Positions 45,212 through 54,409 are shown, counted from the stretch's first letter. The stretch is DNA of 64,000 bases from Bacteroidaceae bacterium (GCA_017962495.1 JAGCVH010000077.1:1-64000), one strand, 5' to 3'. A program made the numbers and translations. Notes: generated by a model not told the origin, from the letters alone.

Positions 45212-45631
45212 ATGAGCATAAACGAAATACAAGACGAGATTATCGAAGAGTTCACGGAACTTGACGATTGGATGGACCGTTACCAGTTACTCATCGACAT
45301 GGGTAGCGAGCAAGAACCATTGCCTGAGAAATATAAGACCGAACAGAATCTAATCGACGGATGCCAAAGTCGTGTATGGCTACAGGCAGACCTCATCGAC
45401 GGCCTTGTTCATTTCCAAGCCGAAAGCGATGCACTCATCGTTAAAGGTATTGTCACCTTGCTCTTGCGCGTGCTCAACGACCAAACACCTGAAGACATTC
45501 TCTCTGCCGATCTCTATTTCATCGAACAGATAGGTCTGCGCGACCACCTTTCTCCCACACGAGCCAACGGGCTCTCCGCCATGCTTAAGCAAATGAAGAT
45601 GTATGCGTTGGCGTATAAAGTTAAGAATTAA
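45212..45631 (+). CDS. sufE: SufE-like cysteine desulfurase sulphur acceptor
   Basis: 139 aa cytoplasmic protein that accepts sulphur from SufS for Fe-S cluster assembly. The active Cys is C51 in LIDGCQSRVW, the family signature. RANGLSAMLKQMK is the conserved C-terminal helix. The length is usual. It follows the glutaminyl cyclase by 27 bp. Confidence 0.93.
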   Translation: MSINEIQDEIIEEFTELDDWMDRYQLLIDMGSEQEPLPEKYKTEQNLIDGCQSRVWLQADLIDGLVHFQAESDALIVKGIVTLLLRVLNDQTPEDILSADLYFIEQIGLRDHLSPTRANGLSAMLKQMKMYALAYKVKN

Positions 45632-45699
45632 GGGGTAAGGGTTAAGAATTAAAAGTAAAGTTTTCCATTCTTCACTCTTCATTCTTCATTCTTCATTAA

Positions 45700-46722
45700 A
45701 TGACCATCGGCAAAGTACATTTCAATACACATAATCCTGTCTTCCTCGCACCGATGGAGGATGTAACAGATATAGGCTTTCGCCTGCTTTGTAAGCAGAT
45801 GGGAGCCGACTTGGTCTATAGCGAGTTTGTGTCAAGCGATGCGCTCATCCGCGGCGTGAACCGTAGCGTCGAGAAGTTGCAAGTATGCGACGAGGAACGC
45901 CCAGTAGCCATCCAGATATATGGTCGTTTTGTCGAGGCCATGCGTGATGCGGCTCAGATAGTGGTTGAACAAGCGCACCCTGATATCCTTGATATTAACT
46001 TCGGCTGTCCTGTTAAGCGTGTGGCAGGCAAGGGAGCAGGAGCAGGAATGCTGCAGAACATTCCTCTAATGCTGGAGATGACACGAGCCGTAGTAGATGC
46101 AGTACCGCAAACGCCCGTCACGGTTAAGACTCGACTCGGCTGGGACCACGACCACAAGATAATCGTTGACTTGGCCGAGCAATTGCAGGATTGCGGTATA
46201 CAGGCTTTGACCATTCACGGCCGCACACGAAGCCAAATGTACACAGGTGAAGCCGATTGGACTTTGATAGGCGAGGTTAAGCGGAACCCACGCATGAAGA
46301 TACCCAGTATTGGCAATGGGGACATTACCACACCCGAACGGGCTCGTGAGTGTTTCGAACGATACGGAGTCGATGCTATCATGGTGGGTCGTGCCACCTT
46401 TGGCCGTCCTTGGATATTTCGTGAGATACGAAACCACCTCAATGGGAAAGATGAACTTCTCACCAATGATTGGAAACTCGACGTCCTTAAACAGCAGGTG
46501 CTTACCAGTGTTGACCGTTTAGGCGAGTATCGTGGCATTTTGCACAGTCGTCGTCACTTGGCGGCTTCTCCCTTGTTTAAGGGAATCCCCAATTTCCGTG
46601 AAACACGCATCCGCATGCTTCGTGCCGAAACGGTGGAAGAACTGTTCGGGATTATAGATAAAGCCCCTCTCTCCCCGTCCCTCTCCCCCGAAATGGGAGA
46701 GGGGGGAGTAATACCAACGTAA
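45700..46722 (+). CDS. dusB: tRNA-dihydrouridine synthase
   Basis: A 340-aa FMN enzyme reducing uridine to dihydrouridine in tRNA D loops. Motifs: FLAPMEDVTDIGFR, the catalytic Cys in DINFGCPVKRVAGKGAG, KTRLGW, TIHGRTRSQMY, GNGDI and MVGRATFGRPWIF. It resembles the DusB group. The last 20 or so residues (APLSPSLSPEMGEGG) are encoded by a C-rich/G-rich intergenic repeat that has run into the 3' end, so the native C-terminus probably ended near FGIIDK. Confidence 0.88.
   Translation: MTIGKVHFNTHNPVFLAPMEDVTDIGFRLLCKQMGADLVYSEFVSSDALIRGVNRSVEKLQVCDEERPVAIQIYGRFVEAMRDAAQIVVEQAHPDILDINFGCPVKRVAGKGAGAGMLQNIPLMLEMTRAVVDAVPQTPVTVKTRLGWDHDHKIIVDLAEQLQDCGIQALTIHGRTRSQMYTGEADWTLIGEVKRNPRMKIPSIGNGDITTPERARECFERYGVDAIMVGRATFGRPWIFREIRNHLNGKDELLTNDWKLDVLKQQVLTSVDRLGEYRGILHSRRHLAASPLFKGIPNFRETRIRMLRAETVEELFGIIDKAPLSPSLSPEMGEGGVIPT
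46669..46710. repeat. C-rich/G-rich inverted repeat inside the 3' end of dusB
   Basis: Arms CCCTCTCCC (46679-46687) and GGGAGAGGG (46695-46703) form a 9-bp stem. Its sequence is like the copies at 46765 and 54374. It is translated as the odd dusB tail. Confidence 0.8.
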
Positions 46723-46731
46723 AGCCATAAC

Positions 46732-48033
46732 ATGAATAACATTACTACATTAACAAATAAGGAGTTCTCCTCCCCTTCGGGGGAGGTTGGGAGAGGGGCC
46801 ATTTATGAAATAATGGCCCCTGTGGGTTCGCCCGAATCCCTTGCTGCTGCTCTGCGCGCTGGAGCCGACAGCATTTATTTCGGTATCGAACGACTGAACA
46901 TGCGTGCTCACTCGTCCTCTACCTTCACCATCGACGACCTGCACCGCATTGCTCGCGAATGCCAAACCTTTGGTGTGAAGAGTTATCTCACCGTCAACAC
47001 TATCATTTACGACGACGACATTGAACTCATGCATCAGATTGTGGATGCAGCTCATGAGGCTGGCATCTCGGCCATTATCGCCAGCGATGTTGCCGTTATG
47101 ACTTATTGCAGGAAGGTTGGACAAGAGGTTCACCTAAGCACTCAACTCAATATTTCCAACATCGAAGCCCTTCGCTTCTATGCTCAGTTTGCCGATGTTG
47201 TAGTGCTGGCTCGTGAACTTCGCATCGAACAGGTTGCCGAGATATATCGTCAGATTCAGGAACAGCATATCACTGGTCCAAGCGGCGAGCTTGTACGCAT
47301 CGAGATGTTCTGTCACGGAGCCTTATGTATGGCTGTCAGCGGTAAATGTTACCTAAGTCTCGACAATATGGGGCGTTCGGCTAATCGTGGTGAATGTATG
47401 CAACTTTGTCGTCGTTCCTATACCGTGCGCGACACAGAAACGGGCACAGAACTTGAGATTGACAACAAATACATCATGAGTCCACGCGACCTGAAGACCA
47501 TTCGCTTCATCGACCGTCTCATGCACGCGGGCGTGCGCGTATTTAAAATAGAAGGTCGCGCGCGTGGAGCCGACTATGTCGATACCGTAGTTCGTTGTTA
47601 TAAGGAAGCCATCCAAGCCGTGCAAGAAGGCACTTTCACTGAAGAACGTTGTCAGGAATGGGACGAACGTCTTGCCCGTGTCTTCAACCGCGGGTTCTGG
47701 GACGGTTACTATCAAGGTCAATTACTGGGCGAATGGACACGCAAGCCTGGGTCTTCTGCTACAGAGAAGAAGACATATTGCGGAAAAGGCGTTCGCTACT
47801 ACTCAAAACTTCAGGTAGCCGAATTCAAGATTGAAGCCTGTGAATTGCATCAGGGCGACCGCATTCTCATTACCGGTCCTACTACTGGAGCACTCTATGC
47901 CACAGCTGAAGAGATTCGTTACGACCTGCGTCCGGTTGAGACTGCAAAGAAAGGATGGCACATAAGCATCCCCATTTCTACTAAAGTTCGACGCAACGAC
48001 AAGCTTTTCATCATTACTGAGGCTGAAAAGTAG
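46732..48033 (+). CDS. U32-family protein (TrhP-like, tRNA hydroxylation) with repeat-derived N-terminus
   Basis: 433 aa. The core begins at IMAPVGSPESLAAALRAGAD and shows the U32 signature EMFCHGALCMAVSGKCYLS, with further cysteines in RGECMQLCRR and FKIEGRARGADY. U32 proteins such as TrhP (YegQ) act in 5-hydroxyuridine formation on tRNA; older annotation calls them collagenase-like peptidases. Adjacent dusB supports the tRNA role. The first 27 residues (NKEFSSPSGEVGRG) are encoded by the inverted repeat, and the ATG at 46813 would restore a normal start; which is used is unclear. Confidence 0.85.
   Translation: MNNITTLTNKEFSSPSGEVGRGAIYEIMAPVGSPESLAAALRAGADSIYFGIERLNMRAHSSSTFTIDDLHRIARECQTFGVKSYLTVNTIIYDDDIELMHQIVDAAHEAGISAIIASDVAVMTYCRKVGQEVHLSTQLNISNIEALRFYAQFADVVVLARELRIEQVAEIYRQIQEQHITGPSGELVRIEMFCHGALCMAVSGKCYLSLDNMGRSANRGECMQLCRRSYTVRDTETGTELEIDNKYIMSPRDLKTIRFIDRLMHAGVRVFKIEGRARGADYVDTVVRCYKEAIQAVQEGTFTEERCQEWDERLARVFNRGFWDGYYQGQLLGEWTRKPGSSATEKKTYCGKGVRYYSKLQVAEFKIEACELHQGDRILITGPTTGALYATAEEIRYDLRPVETAKKGWHISIPISTKVRRNDKLFIITEAEK
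46765..46798. repeat. C-rich/G-rich inverted repeat inside the 5' end of the U32 gene
   Basis: CCTCCCC (46769-46775), loop TTCG, GGGGAGG (46780-46786), then GTTGGGAGAGGGG. It is the same family as 46669 and 54374, and translated as SSPSGEVGRG. Confidence 0.8.
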
Positions 48034-48054
48034 TCTTTTAGTCTTATTTTATGC

Positions 48055-48105
48055 TGACTGACCATTGGTAATGATGTTGTCAGTCAAATGTCAGACAATT
48101 GTCAG
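48055..48105 (+). promoter_or_regulatory. Probable operator upstream of the beta-barrel receptor gene
   Basis: Three copies of TGTCAG start at 48078, 48089 and 48100, exactly 11 bp apart, i.e. on one face of the helix. GACTGAC (about 48055) and GTCAGTC (48079-48085) also form an inverted repeat. The block ends just before the -33 region, a position typical for an activator or repressor site. Confidence 0.5.
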
Positions 48106-48113
48106 TAAGATTT

Positions 48114-48146
48114 TTTGGCTGGAAGATGCATGACAAAGTAACTTTG
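48114..48146 (+). promoter_or_regulatory. Promoter of the beta-barrel receptor gene
   Basis: TTTG (48114-48117), 21 bp, TAACTTTG (48139-48146), 23 bp before the ATG at 48170. Confidence 0.65.
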
Positions 48147-48169
48147 CATGCAAATTTCAACAAGGAATC

Positions 48170-50380
48170 ATGAAGAAAGTATTGACAATTGTTTGCGTAC
48201 TGTGCCTTTCTATAACAATTATTCAGGCACAAGTTCCAACCGACTCTACGGCGACAACGAACGACTCCATCTTATGGAGTAGTGACATGAAGGGCGTAAC
48301 CATCAAGGCACAACGCCAGTTGATTAAACAAGAAATAGACCGTGTCGGCTATGATGTGCAAGCCGACGAGGAATCGAAGACGCTGACCGTGATGGACATG
48401 TTGCGGAAAGTGCCAATGGTGACCATTGACGGTGAAGACAACATCCTTATAAGAGGCAATGGTAATTACAAGATATACAAGAACGGACATCTTGACCCGA
48501 ACCTGACAAGAAATGCAAAAGAGGTATTGAAGGCAATGCCTGCCTCTGCCGTCAAACGCATAGAGGTAATAACAGAACCTGGTGCTCGCGAGGATGCTGA
48601 GGGAGTGAATGCCATCCTGAACATCGTAATGATGGACAACCGACGCATGGAAGGTGTGACAGGAAGTGTGAATGGGAGTTACAGCACCCAGAACAATCCC
48701 ACAATAGGAGGTTATCTCACTACGCAACTGGGCAAAGCCATAATGTCGGTGGATTATGGTTATAACAATATGTCAAAGCAACAAACCGACAACAGCATTG
48801 TCACGGAACGCACCTTTATTGAATCGGGCAACAAACAACACATTAGCAGTAAAGGTAAGAATCCTGGGAATCTTCATTATATCGACTTCAATGCGAGTTA
48901 TGAAATCGATACGCTCAACTTACTTTCTGCCTCCCTTGGCGGGTATTTCTACAAGGTGAATGTGCAGGGCACCACTGCCACATCCATGTTTGACGCGAAC
49001 AGCGAACTGTTATATCGCTATGACGACACGTATTGGTTGCCCGATTATAATCATCATTCGTGGAATGGAAGACTGGACTACGAGCATAAAACACGTCGGA
49101 AAGGCGAACAATTCACGCTCTCCTACATGCTTGCCTTGACACGGCAGCATTCAGGACAAGAGGATGTTTACACAAATATAGTTAATACGCCTTTCCCTTA
49201 TTCGGGCATGTTCATCAGGAGTCGCGAACACTTCACAGAACACACATTCCAAGCCGACTATGTGCGTCCACTCTGGGAGTTCCATAGATTGGAAGTCGGA
49301 ATCAAATACATAGACCGTCGCAATAAGAGCGAAAACGGCCAGGATTATTATAACGCTTCTATGCTTCCTATTAATACGGCTTTCAATCATAGCGCCCAGA
49401 TTGCAGCAACATACGCCGACTATCTGTACAGTAAAGGCAAGTGGTCGGCAAGGGCAGGCCTTCGGTATGAATACAGCTATCTTAAGGGCCGCTATCCCGA
49501 TAATACGATCGCGGACTTCCACAAGCACCTTCATGACTATGTGCCACAGGCCAGCATGAAATACCAGATTAATGACCGCCAATCTCTCAAATTAGGCTAT
49601 ACCACCAGCATTACTCGTCCAGGTATTACCTACCTGAACCCCAGCATCGTCAGTACGCCTACAAGAATTAGTTTCGGCAATGCCCACCTTGTTAGCACGC
49701 GTCAGCAAACCCTTGCGCTCACCTACATGTACATCGGGCAAAAACTAACCGTGCAGTTTGTTCCCCATTATTCATACTATCATAACGGCATAGTATCGGT
49801 GGTTTATTCCCAGAACGATATTCTCTATTCTACTTACAGCAACAACCTCAGCCAACACCGCTGGCAGTTGGAGGGCTATGTACAGTGGAAACCCTTTGAC
49901 GGCACTACCGCAGTTGCCAACATCAACTTTACCGACAACCATGCTGAGAACACAGCATCGGGGATAAAACAGCACCTCACCTCTATGTTCTACTATGCCA
50001 ACATTGCCCAGAAACTACCTTGGAAACTTCTTTTCACGGCTTATGCCTATGGGCAATTTGGTCACTCGCCTATGAACATCTACTCTTATTCTTGCCCATT
50101 TCATCGCTATGCTTTCACTTTGCAACGATCCTTCCTCAAGGACGACCGCCTCACCGTGCGTCTGACTGCCAATACGCCTTTCCACAAGAAAGTGCATGAT
50201 AAAAGTCGTACCACACAGGGCGACATACTCGGATGGAGTGATGCAGAGAACGTTGCAAATGGCCGTTACTTCAAGGTCTCTGTCTCCTATCGCTTTGGTA
50301 AACTAAAAGCCAGCGTGAAGAAGACGGAAACCAGCATCGAGAACGACGACATCGTGGGCGGTATTACTAAAGGCAGATAA
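48170..50380 (+). CDS. TonB-dependent-receptor-like outer-membrane beta-barrel protein
   Basis: 736 aa with a signal peptide (MKKVLTIVCVLCLSITIIQA, cut before QVPTDST). The plug domain covers about 40-150 (VGYDVQADEESKTLTVMDML, RKVPMVTIDGEDNILIRGNG, VITEPGAREDAEGVNAILNI), followed by a barrel to the end. It belongs to the smaller outer-membrane beta-barrel group without the usual N-terminal carboxypeptidase-like domain, and no SusD partner is nearby. The substrate is unknown. A small anchored protein follows by 12 bp and a membrane-bound winged-helix regulator lies beyond in the opposite direction. Confidence 0.85.
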   Translation: MKKVLTIVCVLCLSITIIQAQVPTDSTATTNDSILWSSDMKGVTIKAQRQLIKQEIDRVGYDVQADEESKTLTVMDMLRKVPMVTIDGEDNILIRGNGNYKIYKNGHLDPNLTRNAKEVLKAMPASAVKRIEVITEPGAREDAEGVNAILNIVMMDNRRMEGVTGSVNGSYSTQNNPTIGGYLTTQLGKAIMSVDYGYNNMSKQQTDNSIVTERTFIESGNKQHISSKGKNPGNLHYIDFNASYEIDTLNLLSASLGGYFYKVNVQGTTATSMFDANSELLYRYDDTYWLPDYNHHSWNGRLDYEHKTRRKGEQFTLSYMLALTRQHSGQEDVYTNIVNTPFPYSGMFIRSREHFTEHTFQADYVRPLWEFHRLEVGIKYIDRRNKSENGQDYYNASMLPINTAFNHSAQIAATYADYLYSKGKWSARAGLRYEYSYLKGRYPDNTIADFHKHLHDYVPQASMKYQINDRQSLKLGYTTSITRPGITYLNPSIVSTPTRISFGNAHLVSTRQQTLALTYMYIGQKLTVQFVPHYSYYHNGIVSVVYSQNDILYSTYSNNLSQHRWQLEGYVQWKPFDGTTAVANINFTDNHAENTASGIKQHLTSMFYYANIAQKLPWKLLFTAYAYGQFGHSPMNIYSYSCPFHRYAFTLQRSFLKDDRLTVRLTANTPFHKKVHDKSRTTQGDILGWSDAENVANGRYFKVSVSYRFGKLKASVKKTETSIENDDIVGGITKGR

Positions 50381-50392
50381 AACAGACCATAT

Positions 50393-50983
50393 ATGAAAGC
50401 ATTACGAAGGGCGTTCCTGCTTATGGTGGTACTATCCTTAGCGCTTGTCGCCATTAACCATTGGCACGAACACAGACACGACAACAACACTTACCTGGAA
50501 CAACTGGAGCACATCGTGGCGTGTGCCGAATGGAATCTTTACAAGGACTCGGCGTTGGGCTACGAGATGTATTATCCCTCCTGTTTTATGCCAGCCCGGA
50601 CTGATAGCGATGAGGAGGGAACCGTGCGATATGTCTATGTGGAGGATGTAACGCCCCTTCGCAGTGTCAACTACATGACGCTTGAAGTGACAACGGAAGT
50701 GTGCGGCGACACTCTTAATCCCTATCGCGAGATTCGTTACATGGCCGAGAAAATGAGAGGGATATGCTTGCAACTGTCACCGACCGAGTACTTGATGACC
50801 GCACAACTAAAAAGCAATGACCCACGGGTCACTGCCTTTCGTATGAATGCCAAGTATGTGCTGCGCCAACGGCTATGGTTCGTGGAGACATTTATCTATC
50901 CGAAGGATTTCTCGCCAGCAGTACAGCGAATTGTGCAGAAGGTCAACGACTGGCAACCGTTTCCTCCGTCTCAAGTCCAGTAA
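50393..50983 (+). CDS. Small membrane-anchored protein of unknown function
   Basis: 196 aa with one N-terminal membrane helix (about 5-22) followed by a His-rich turn (HWHEHRHDNN) and a soluble, probably periplasmic domain with two or three Cys. I do not recognise a family. It starts 12 bp after the barrel gene, so it is translated with it. Its 3' end overlaps the convergent regulator gene by 41 bp. Confidence 0.75.
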   Translation: MKALRRAFLLMVVLSLALVAINHWHEHRHDNNTYLEQLEHIVACAEWNLYKDSALGYEMYYPSCFMPARTDSDEEGTVRYVYVEDVTPLRSVNYMTLEVTTEVCGDTLNPYREIRYMAEKMRGICLQLSPTEYLMTAQLKSNDPRVTAFRMNAKYVLRQRLWFVETFIYPKDFSPAVQRIVQKVNDWQPFPPSQVQ

Positions 50984-51689
50984 GACGATAAGCCCGTCCG
51001 CGTTCAGAAGTAATACGGAGTGAGGTTTGCGACTCAACGACACCCTTCAACCGGCTTATCAAGGCATAAAGCGTGTCACTGGCATCGTCCTTGCGTGGCC
51101 AGAGCGCCTCACAGATCTCTTCTTTCGACAGTTCATGAGAAGGACTGGACAGGAACATCTCCATCAACTGGCGTTGCATGGGCGTGAGATGAAGTTCCCT
51201 GCCACCAGCATCCAGGAAGTGACCGTCTGACAGACTCAGAGCCTTGCCCATGTTCTTTTCTTTCGTAATAGGACGCAGGCTTATTGCCATCAGTACAAAC
51301 GTAATCAGGGACAAGAGGAACGACAAACGATGATCTGCCATCCACCATATCTCCAACGCGCTCAAGCCCACATTGCCGTAAGCACTAATGTCCGGCCTTA
51401 TATTGACACGCTCGCCCGAAATCCCGCGTGCCGATGCCTTGTCGTCCTCCTTTATGCAAAGGGTAAGCACGGCAGAATCACGCAGATAAGTAAGTCTCAG
51501 GTGTTGGCGATAGGTGCGTATCGTGTCAGCAGAAAGCCAATCCTCAGGTTGGTCGGCCATAGTAAGACATAGAGCCTGCGTCAGGTCGTCAACTATCTGT
51601 CGGCGTTGCATCTGATAGTCGTTCACTGCTGTCCAAATGGCGGACACGGCGAACAACAGGGTAACGAGGAGTGCAGGTGTGCGTTTCAT
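50943..51689 (-). CDS. Transmembrane winged-helix transcriptional regulator (ToxR-like layout, periplasm-facing loop)
   Basis: 248 aa: transmembrane helix 1 (about 5-22), a periplasmic loop (about 23-120), transmembrane helix 2 (121-138), then a cytoplasmic OmpR/PhoB-type winged helix (about 150-236; ELHLTPMQRQLMEMFLSSPS, LSKEEICEALWPRK, TSERGRAYRLTGL). It has no receiver or kinase domain, so it is a one-component sensor-regulator. It starts 18 bp after the metG stop and is probably transcribed with it. The barrel operon that ends against it, with its helically phased repeats, is the obvious candidate target (inference). Confidence 0.85.
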   Translation of the reverse strand: MKRTPALLVTLLFAVSAIWTAVNDYQMQRRQIVDDLTQALCLTMADQPEDWLSADTIRTYRQHLRLTYLRDSAVLTLCIKEDDKASARGISGERVNIRPDISAYGNVGLSALEIWWMADHRLSFLLSLITFVLMAISLRPITKEKNMGKALSLSDGHFLDAGGRELHLTPMQRQLMEMFLSSPSHELSKEEICEALWPRKDDASDTLYALISRLKGVVESQTSLRITSERGRAYRLTGLETEETVASR

Positions 51690-51707
51690 ATCGTTATAGA
51701 ATGCCTA

Positions 51708-53765
51708 TTAACTTATCTTACTTCCTGGCTTCACTTCATGTTCCGTTGTGGTTACAGAGATAGTGCCATCGTAGTTCTCGGCACTAAGTATCATGCCTTC
51801 CGACACAAGCCCGTTCTTGAACTCACGCGGAGCAAGGTTTGCCACAAACAGCACTTGTTTGCCAATCAACTGTTCTGGTTCGTACCATTGGCTGATACCA
51901 CTCACGATGGTGCGGTCCTGCAAGCCGTCGGCAATGCGGAACTTAAGCAGTTTCTTCATCTTAGGCACGCGCTCGCACTCCAACACGGTTCCGACACGAA
52001 TATCGAGCTTTTGGAAGTCGTCGAACGATATCGTTTCCTTGATGGGCTCTGCCTGATAGTTTTCTGCCTCATTTGCTTTAATGGTATCGGCCAGTTTCTT
52101 CTGCTGAAAAGCAATCACATCGTCCTCAATCTTACTGAATAACAGCGAAGGCTTTGCCAATTGCTTACCCGTAGGCAGGAGGTCGGTACGACCCAGCCAA
52201 TCCCATTGGAACTCGTCCATGCAGATCATATCACGCAGGCGCTTGCTGCTGAAGGGCAGGAAGGGTTCGAAGGCAATGGCGAGGTTGGCCGTAAGCTGGA
52301 GACTGATGTAGATGATGGTCTTCACGCGCTCTGGATCGGTCTTGATAACCTTCCAAGGTTCGCAGTCGGCAATGTACTTATTACCGATACGAGCCAGGTT
52401 CATGGCTTCCTTCTGTGCATCGCGGAACTTGAAGTTTTCCAACAGTCCTTCAAGCTTTTCCTTCACGCCTTGGAACTCTGCCAAGGTCTCACGGTCGTAG
52501 TCGGTCAACTCTCCGCATTCAGGCACTCGTCCTTCGTAGTACTTTTGCGTCAGTTGCAAAGCACGATTCACGAAATTGCCATAGACGGCCACCAACTCAT
52601 TATTGCAGCGTGCCTGGAAATCGGCCCAAGTGAAGTCGTTATCCTTCGTTTCAGGAGCATTGGCTGTAAGCACATATCGCAGTTCGTCCTGTCGGTTGGG
52701 CAGTTCGTCGAGATATTCGTTAAGCCAAACGGCATAATTCTTCGAGGTCGAAATCTTGTTTCCTTCGAGGTTTAAGAACTCATTGGAAGGCACATTGTCA
52801 GGCAGGATATAGTCGCCGTGAGCCTTCAGCATAGCAGGAAAGACGATGCAATGGAACACGATATTATCCTTACCGATAAAGTGTACGAGACGCGTCTCAG
52901 AATCTTTCCACCATGTCTCCCATGAGCCTAATTCAGGATGAGCATCGCACAATTCCTTGGTGTTCGAGATGTAACCGATGGGGGCATCGAACCACACATA
53001 GAGAACCTTGCCCTCTGCACCTTCGATGGGCACTGGGATACCCCAGTCGAGGTCACGCGTGACGGCACGAGGATGGAGGCCACCATCGAGCCACGACTTA
53101 CACTGACCATACACATTGGGACGCCATTCCTTATGCTCTTCAAGAATCCACTTTTCCAACCAAGGTTGGTCCTTGTCGAGTGGCAAATACCAGTGTTTGG
53201 TCTCGCGTTTCACCAAAGGATTGCCCGTTTCGGCATTATAGGGATTGATGAGTTCCTCAGGCGAGAGCGTAGCACCACAGTGTTCGCACTGGTCGCCATA
53301 GGCCTCTGGAGCATGACAACGAGGGCATTCGCCACGAATGTTACGGTCGGTAAGGAAGTGACCTGTCTGCTCGTCATAGAACTGCTCGCTTACTTGTTCC
53401 ACAAACTTGCCTTCGTCGTACAATTTACGGAAGAAATCGCTGGCCAACTTGTGATGAGTAGGCGATGTAGTGCGACTATACACGTCGAAAGAGATGCCAA
53501 AACGCTCAAAAGAGTCCTTGATGAGCGTGTGATAGCGGTCGACAACCTGTTGTACGGTGATGCCTTCCTTGCGAGCGCGGATGGTAACGGGTACTCCATG
53601 CTCGTCAGAGCCTCCAATAAAGAGGACAGGACGGCCTTTCAGGCGAAGATAGCGCACATAGATGTCAGCAGGAACGTACACACCTGCCAGATGACCAATA
53701 TGGACGGGACCGTTGGCATAGGGAAGTGCCGATGTAACGGTGGTTCGCTTAAAATTCTTTTCCAT
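51708..53765 (-). CDS. metG: Methionyl-tRNA synthetase
   Basis: 685 aa class I aminoacyl-tRNA synthetase. [20 protein letters not shown] carries the HIGH motif, and the zinc knuckle is [18 protein letters not shown]. The KMSKS loop reads KISTSKNY, a known variant. The anticodon-binding helical domain follows, then a C-terminal tRNA-binding EMAP/OB domain (about 580-685; [18 protein letters not shown]). Confidence 0.96.
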   Translation of the reverse strand: MEKNFKRTTVTSALPYANGPVHIGHLAGVYVPADIYVRYLRLKGRPVLFIGGSDEHGVPVTIRARKEGITVQQVVDRYHTLIKDSFERFGISFDVYSRTTSPTHHKLASDFFRKLYDEGKFVEQVSEQFYDEQTGHFLTDRNIRGECPRCHAPEAYGDQCEHCGATLSPEELINPYNAETGNPLVKRETKHWYLPLDKDQPWLEKWILEEHKEWRPNVYGQCKSWLDGGLHPRAVTRDLDWGIPVPIEGAEGKVLYVWFDAPIGYISNTKELCDAHPELGSWETWWKDSETRLVHFIGKDNIVFHCIVFPAMLKAHGDYILPDNVPSNEFLNLEGNKISTSKNYAVWLNEYLDELPNRQDELRYVLTANAPETKDNDFTWADFQARCNNELVAVYGNFVNRALQLTQKYYEGRVPECGELTDYDRETLAEFQGVKEKLEGLLENFKFRDAQKEAMNLARIGNKYIADCEPWKVIKTDPERVKTIIYISLQLTANLAIAFEPFLPFSSKRLRDMICMDEFQWDWLGRTDLLPTGKQLAKPSLLFSKIEDDVIAFQQKKLADTIKANEAENYQAEPIKETISFDDFQKLDIRVGTVLECERVPKMKKLLKFRIADGLQDRTIVSGISQWYEPEQLIGKQVLFVANLAPREFKNGLVSEGMILSAENYDGTISVTTTEHEVKPGSKIS

Positions 53766-53794
53766 TTATTATCCTTTTTTACTTTATTCGCGCA

Positions 53795-53826
53795 CAAAGA
53801 TAATGAAAACCGAAGGAAATGCCAAA
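53795..53826 (-). promoter_or_regulatory. Promoter of metG
   Basis: Minus strand: TTTG (53823-53826), 20 bp, TATCTTTG (53795-53802), 29 bp before the metG ATG. Confidence 0.8.
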
Positions 53827-53932
53827 TTTAAAGCACATAATGCATTCCCAAAAGCGAAAAATGGTCAAGATTCCTAGGTGTCAGAGCCTCAGCGCCAAGG
53901 CGCTTGTGTCAATTCTCCTAATACCCTTGCGT

Positions 53933-54042
53933 GAAAGACTTAGGTCTTATCGATGAAAGACTTAAGTCTTATAAGTGGAAGACCTAGATCTTACAGCCGA
54001 AAGACTTAAGTCTTACAGGCTAAAGACTTAAGTCTTTCACGG
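53933..54042. repeat. Tandem array, 22-bp period (array 5), palindromic core
   Basis: Five units of exactly 22 bp start at 53933, 53955, 53977, 53999 and 54021. The unit core is AAGACTTAAGTCTT, itself a perfect palindrome in three of five units; one variant (GACTTAGGTCTT) contains the CTTAGGT shared with arrays 1 and 3. It lies between the metG promoter and the 3' end of the leucine-rich-repeat gene. No gene is present. Confidence 0.9.
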
Positions 54043-54127
54043 AGCACATCTAGGCGTAACTCGCTTCGCTCCTAGGAATAGCCCCGCTTTCGCCTAGGAA
54101 CAATAGGCAAAGGGGTAATGTCACCAA

Positions 54128-54301
54128 GCCCCGAAGGGGCAAAGGATTACAGAGAGGGGTGCAACCCCTGTTCGTAGCAGGAATATTGAATGCAAACCCC
54201 GAAGGGGTGGCAGACTTCCGTCGCCCTGTCAGGGCTTATGAACTCATGGGCAATATGTACGGGGTTTACCCCTGTCTATGGTCATCCCAGCCCTTCAGGC
54301 T
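54128..54301. repeat. Cluster of six short GC hairpins (REP-like)
   Basis: Consecutive mini-hairpins: GCCCC-GAA-GGGGC (54128), AGGGGT-GCA-ACCCCT (54155), ACCCC-GAA-GGGGT (54196), GCCCT-GTC-AGGGC (54223), GGGGT-TT-ACCCC (54261) and GCCC-TTC-AGGC (about 54290). They are spaced 27, 41, 27, 38 and about 29 bp. Such CCCCGAAGGGG clusters occur widely in Bacteroidetes genomes. No gene is present, and the 54043-54127 stretch holds only CCTAGG-containing sequence. Confidence 0.75.
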
Positions 54302-54373
54302 TCATGTGCGATAGACAACTCAAATAAACAATGACACCCACAAGACAATGCTTGCAGGTGCCATTAAGATTAT

Positions 54374-54407
54374 CCCGTCCCTTCACGGGGGGAGCGGGGA
54401 GAGGGGC
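54374..54407. repeat. C-rich/G-rich inverted repeat at the 3' end of the LRR gene
   Basis: CCCGTCCCTTCACGGG followed by GGAGCGGGGAGAGGGG. Same family as 46669 and 46765. It lies 2 bp beyond the stop of the LRR gene and may act as a transcript end. Confidence 0.7.
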
Positions 54408-54409
54408 TT

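Noticed and set aside
45632..45699. CATTCTTC-type microsatellite before dusB
   Set aside because: Low-complexity leader tracts like this, and the CAATTCACAATT tract before upp, are common in these genomes; I see no structure beyond simple repetition.
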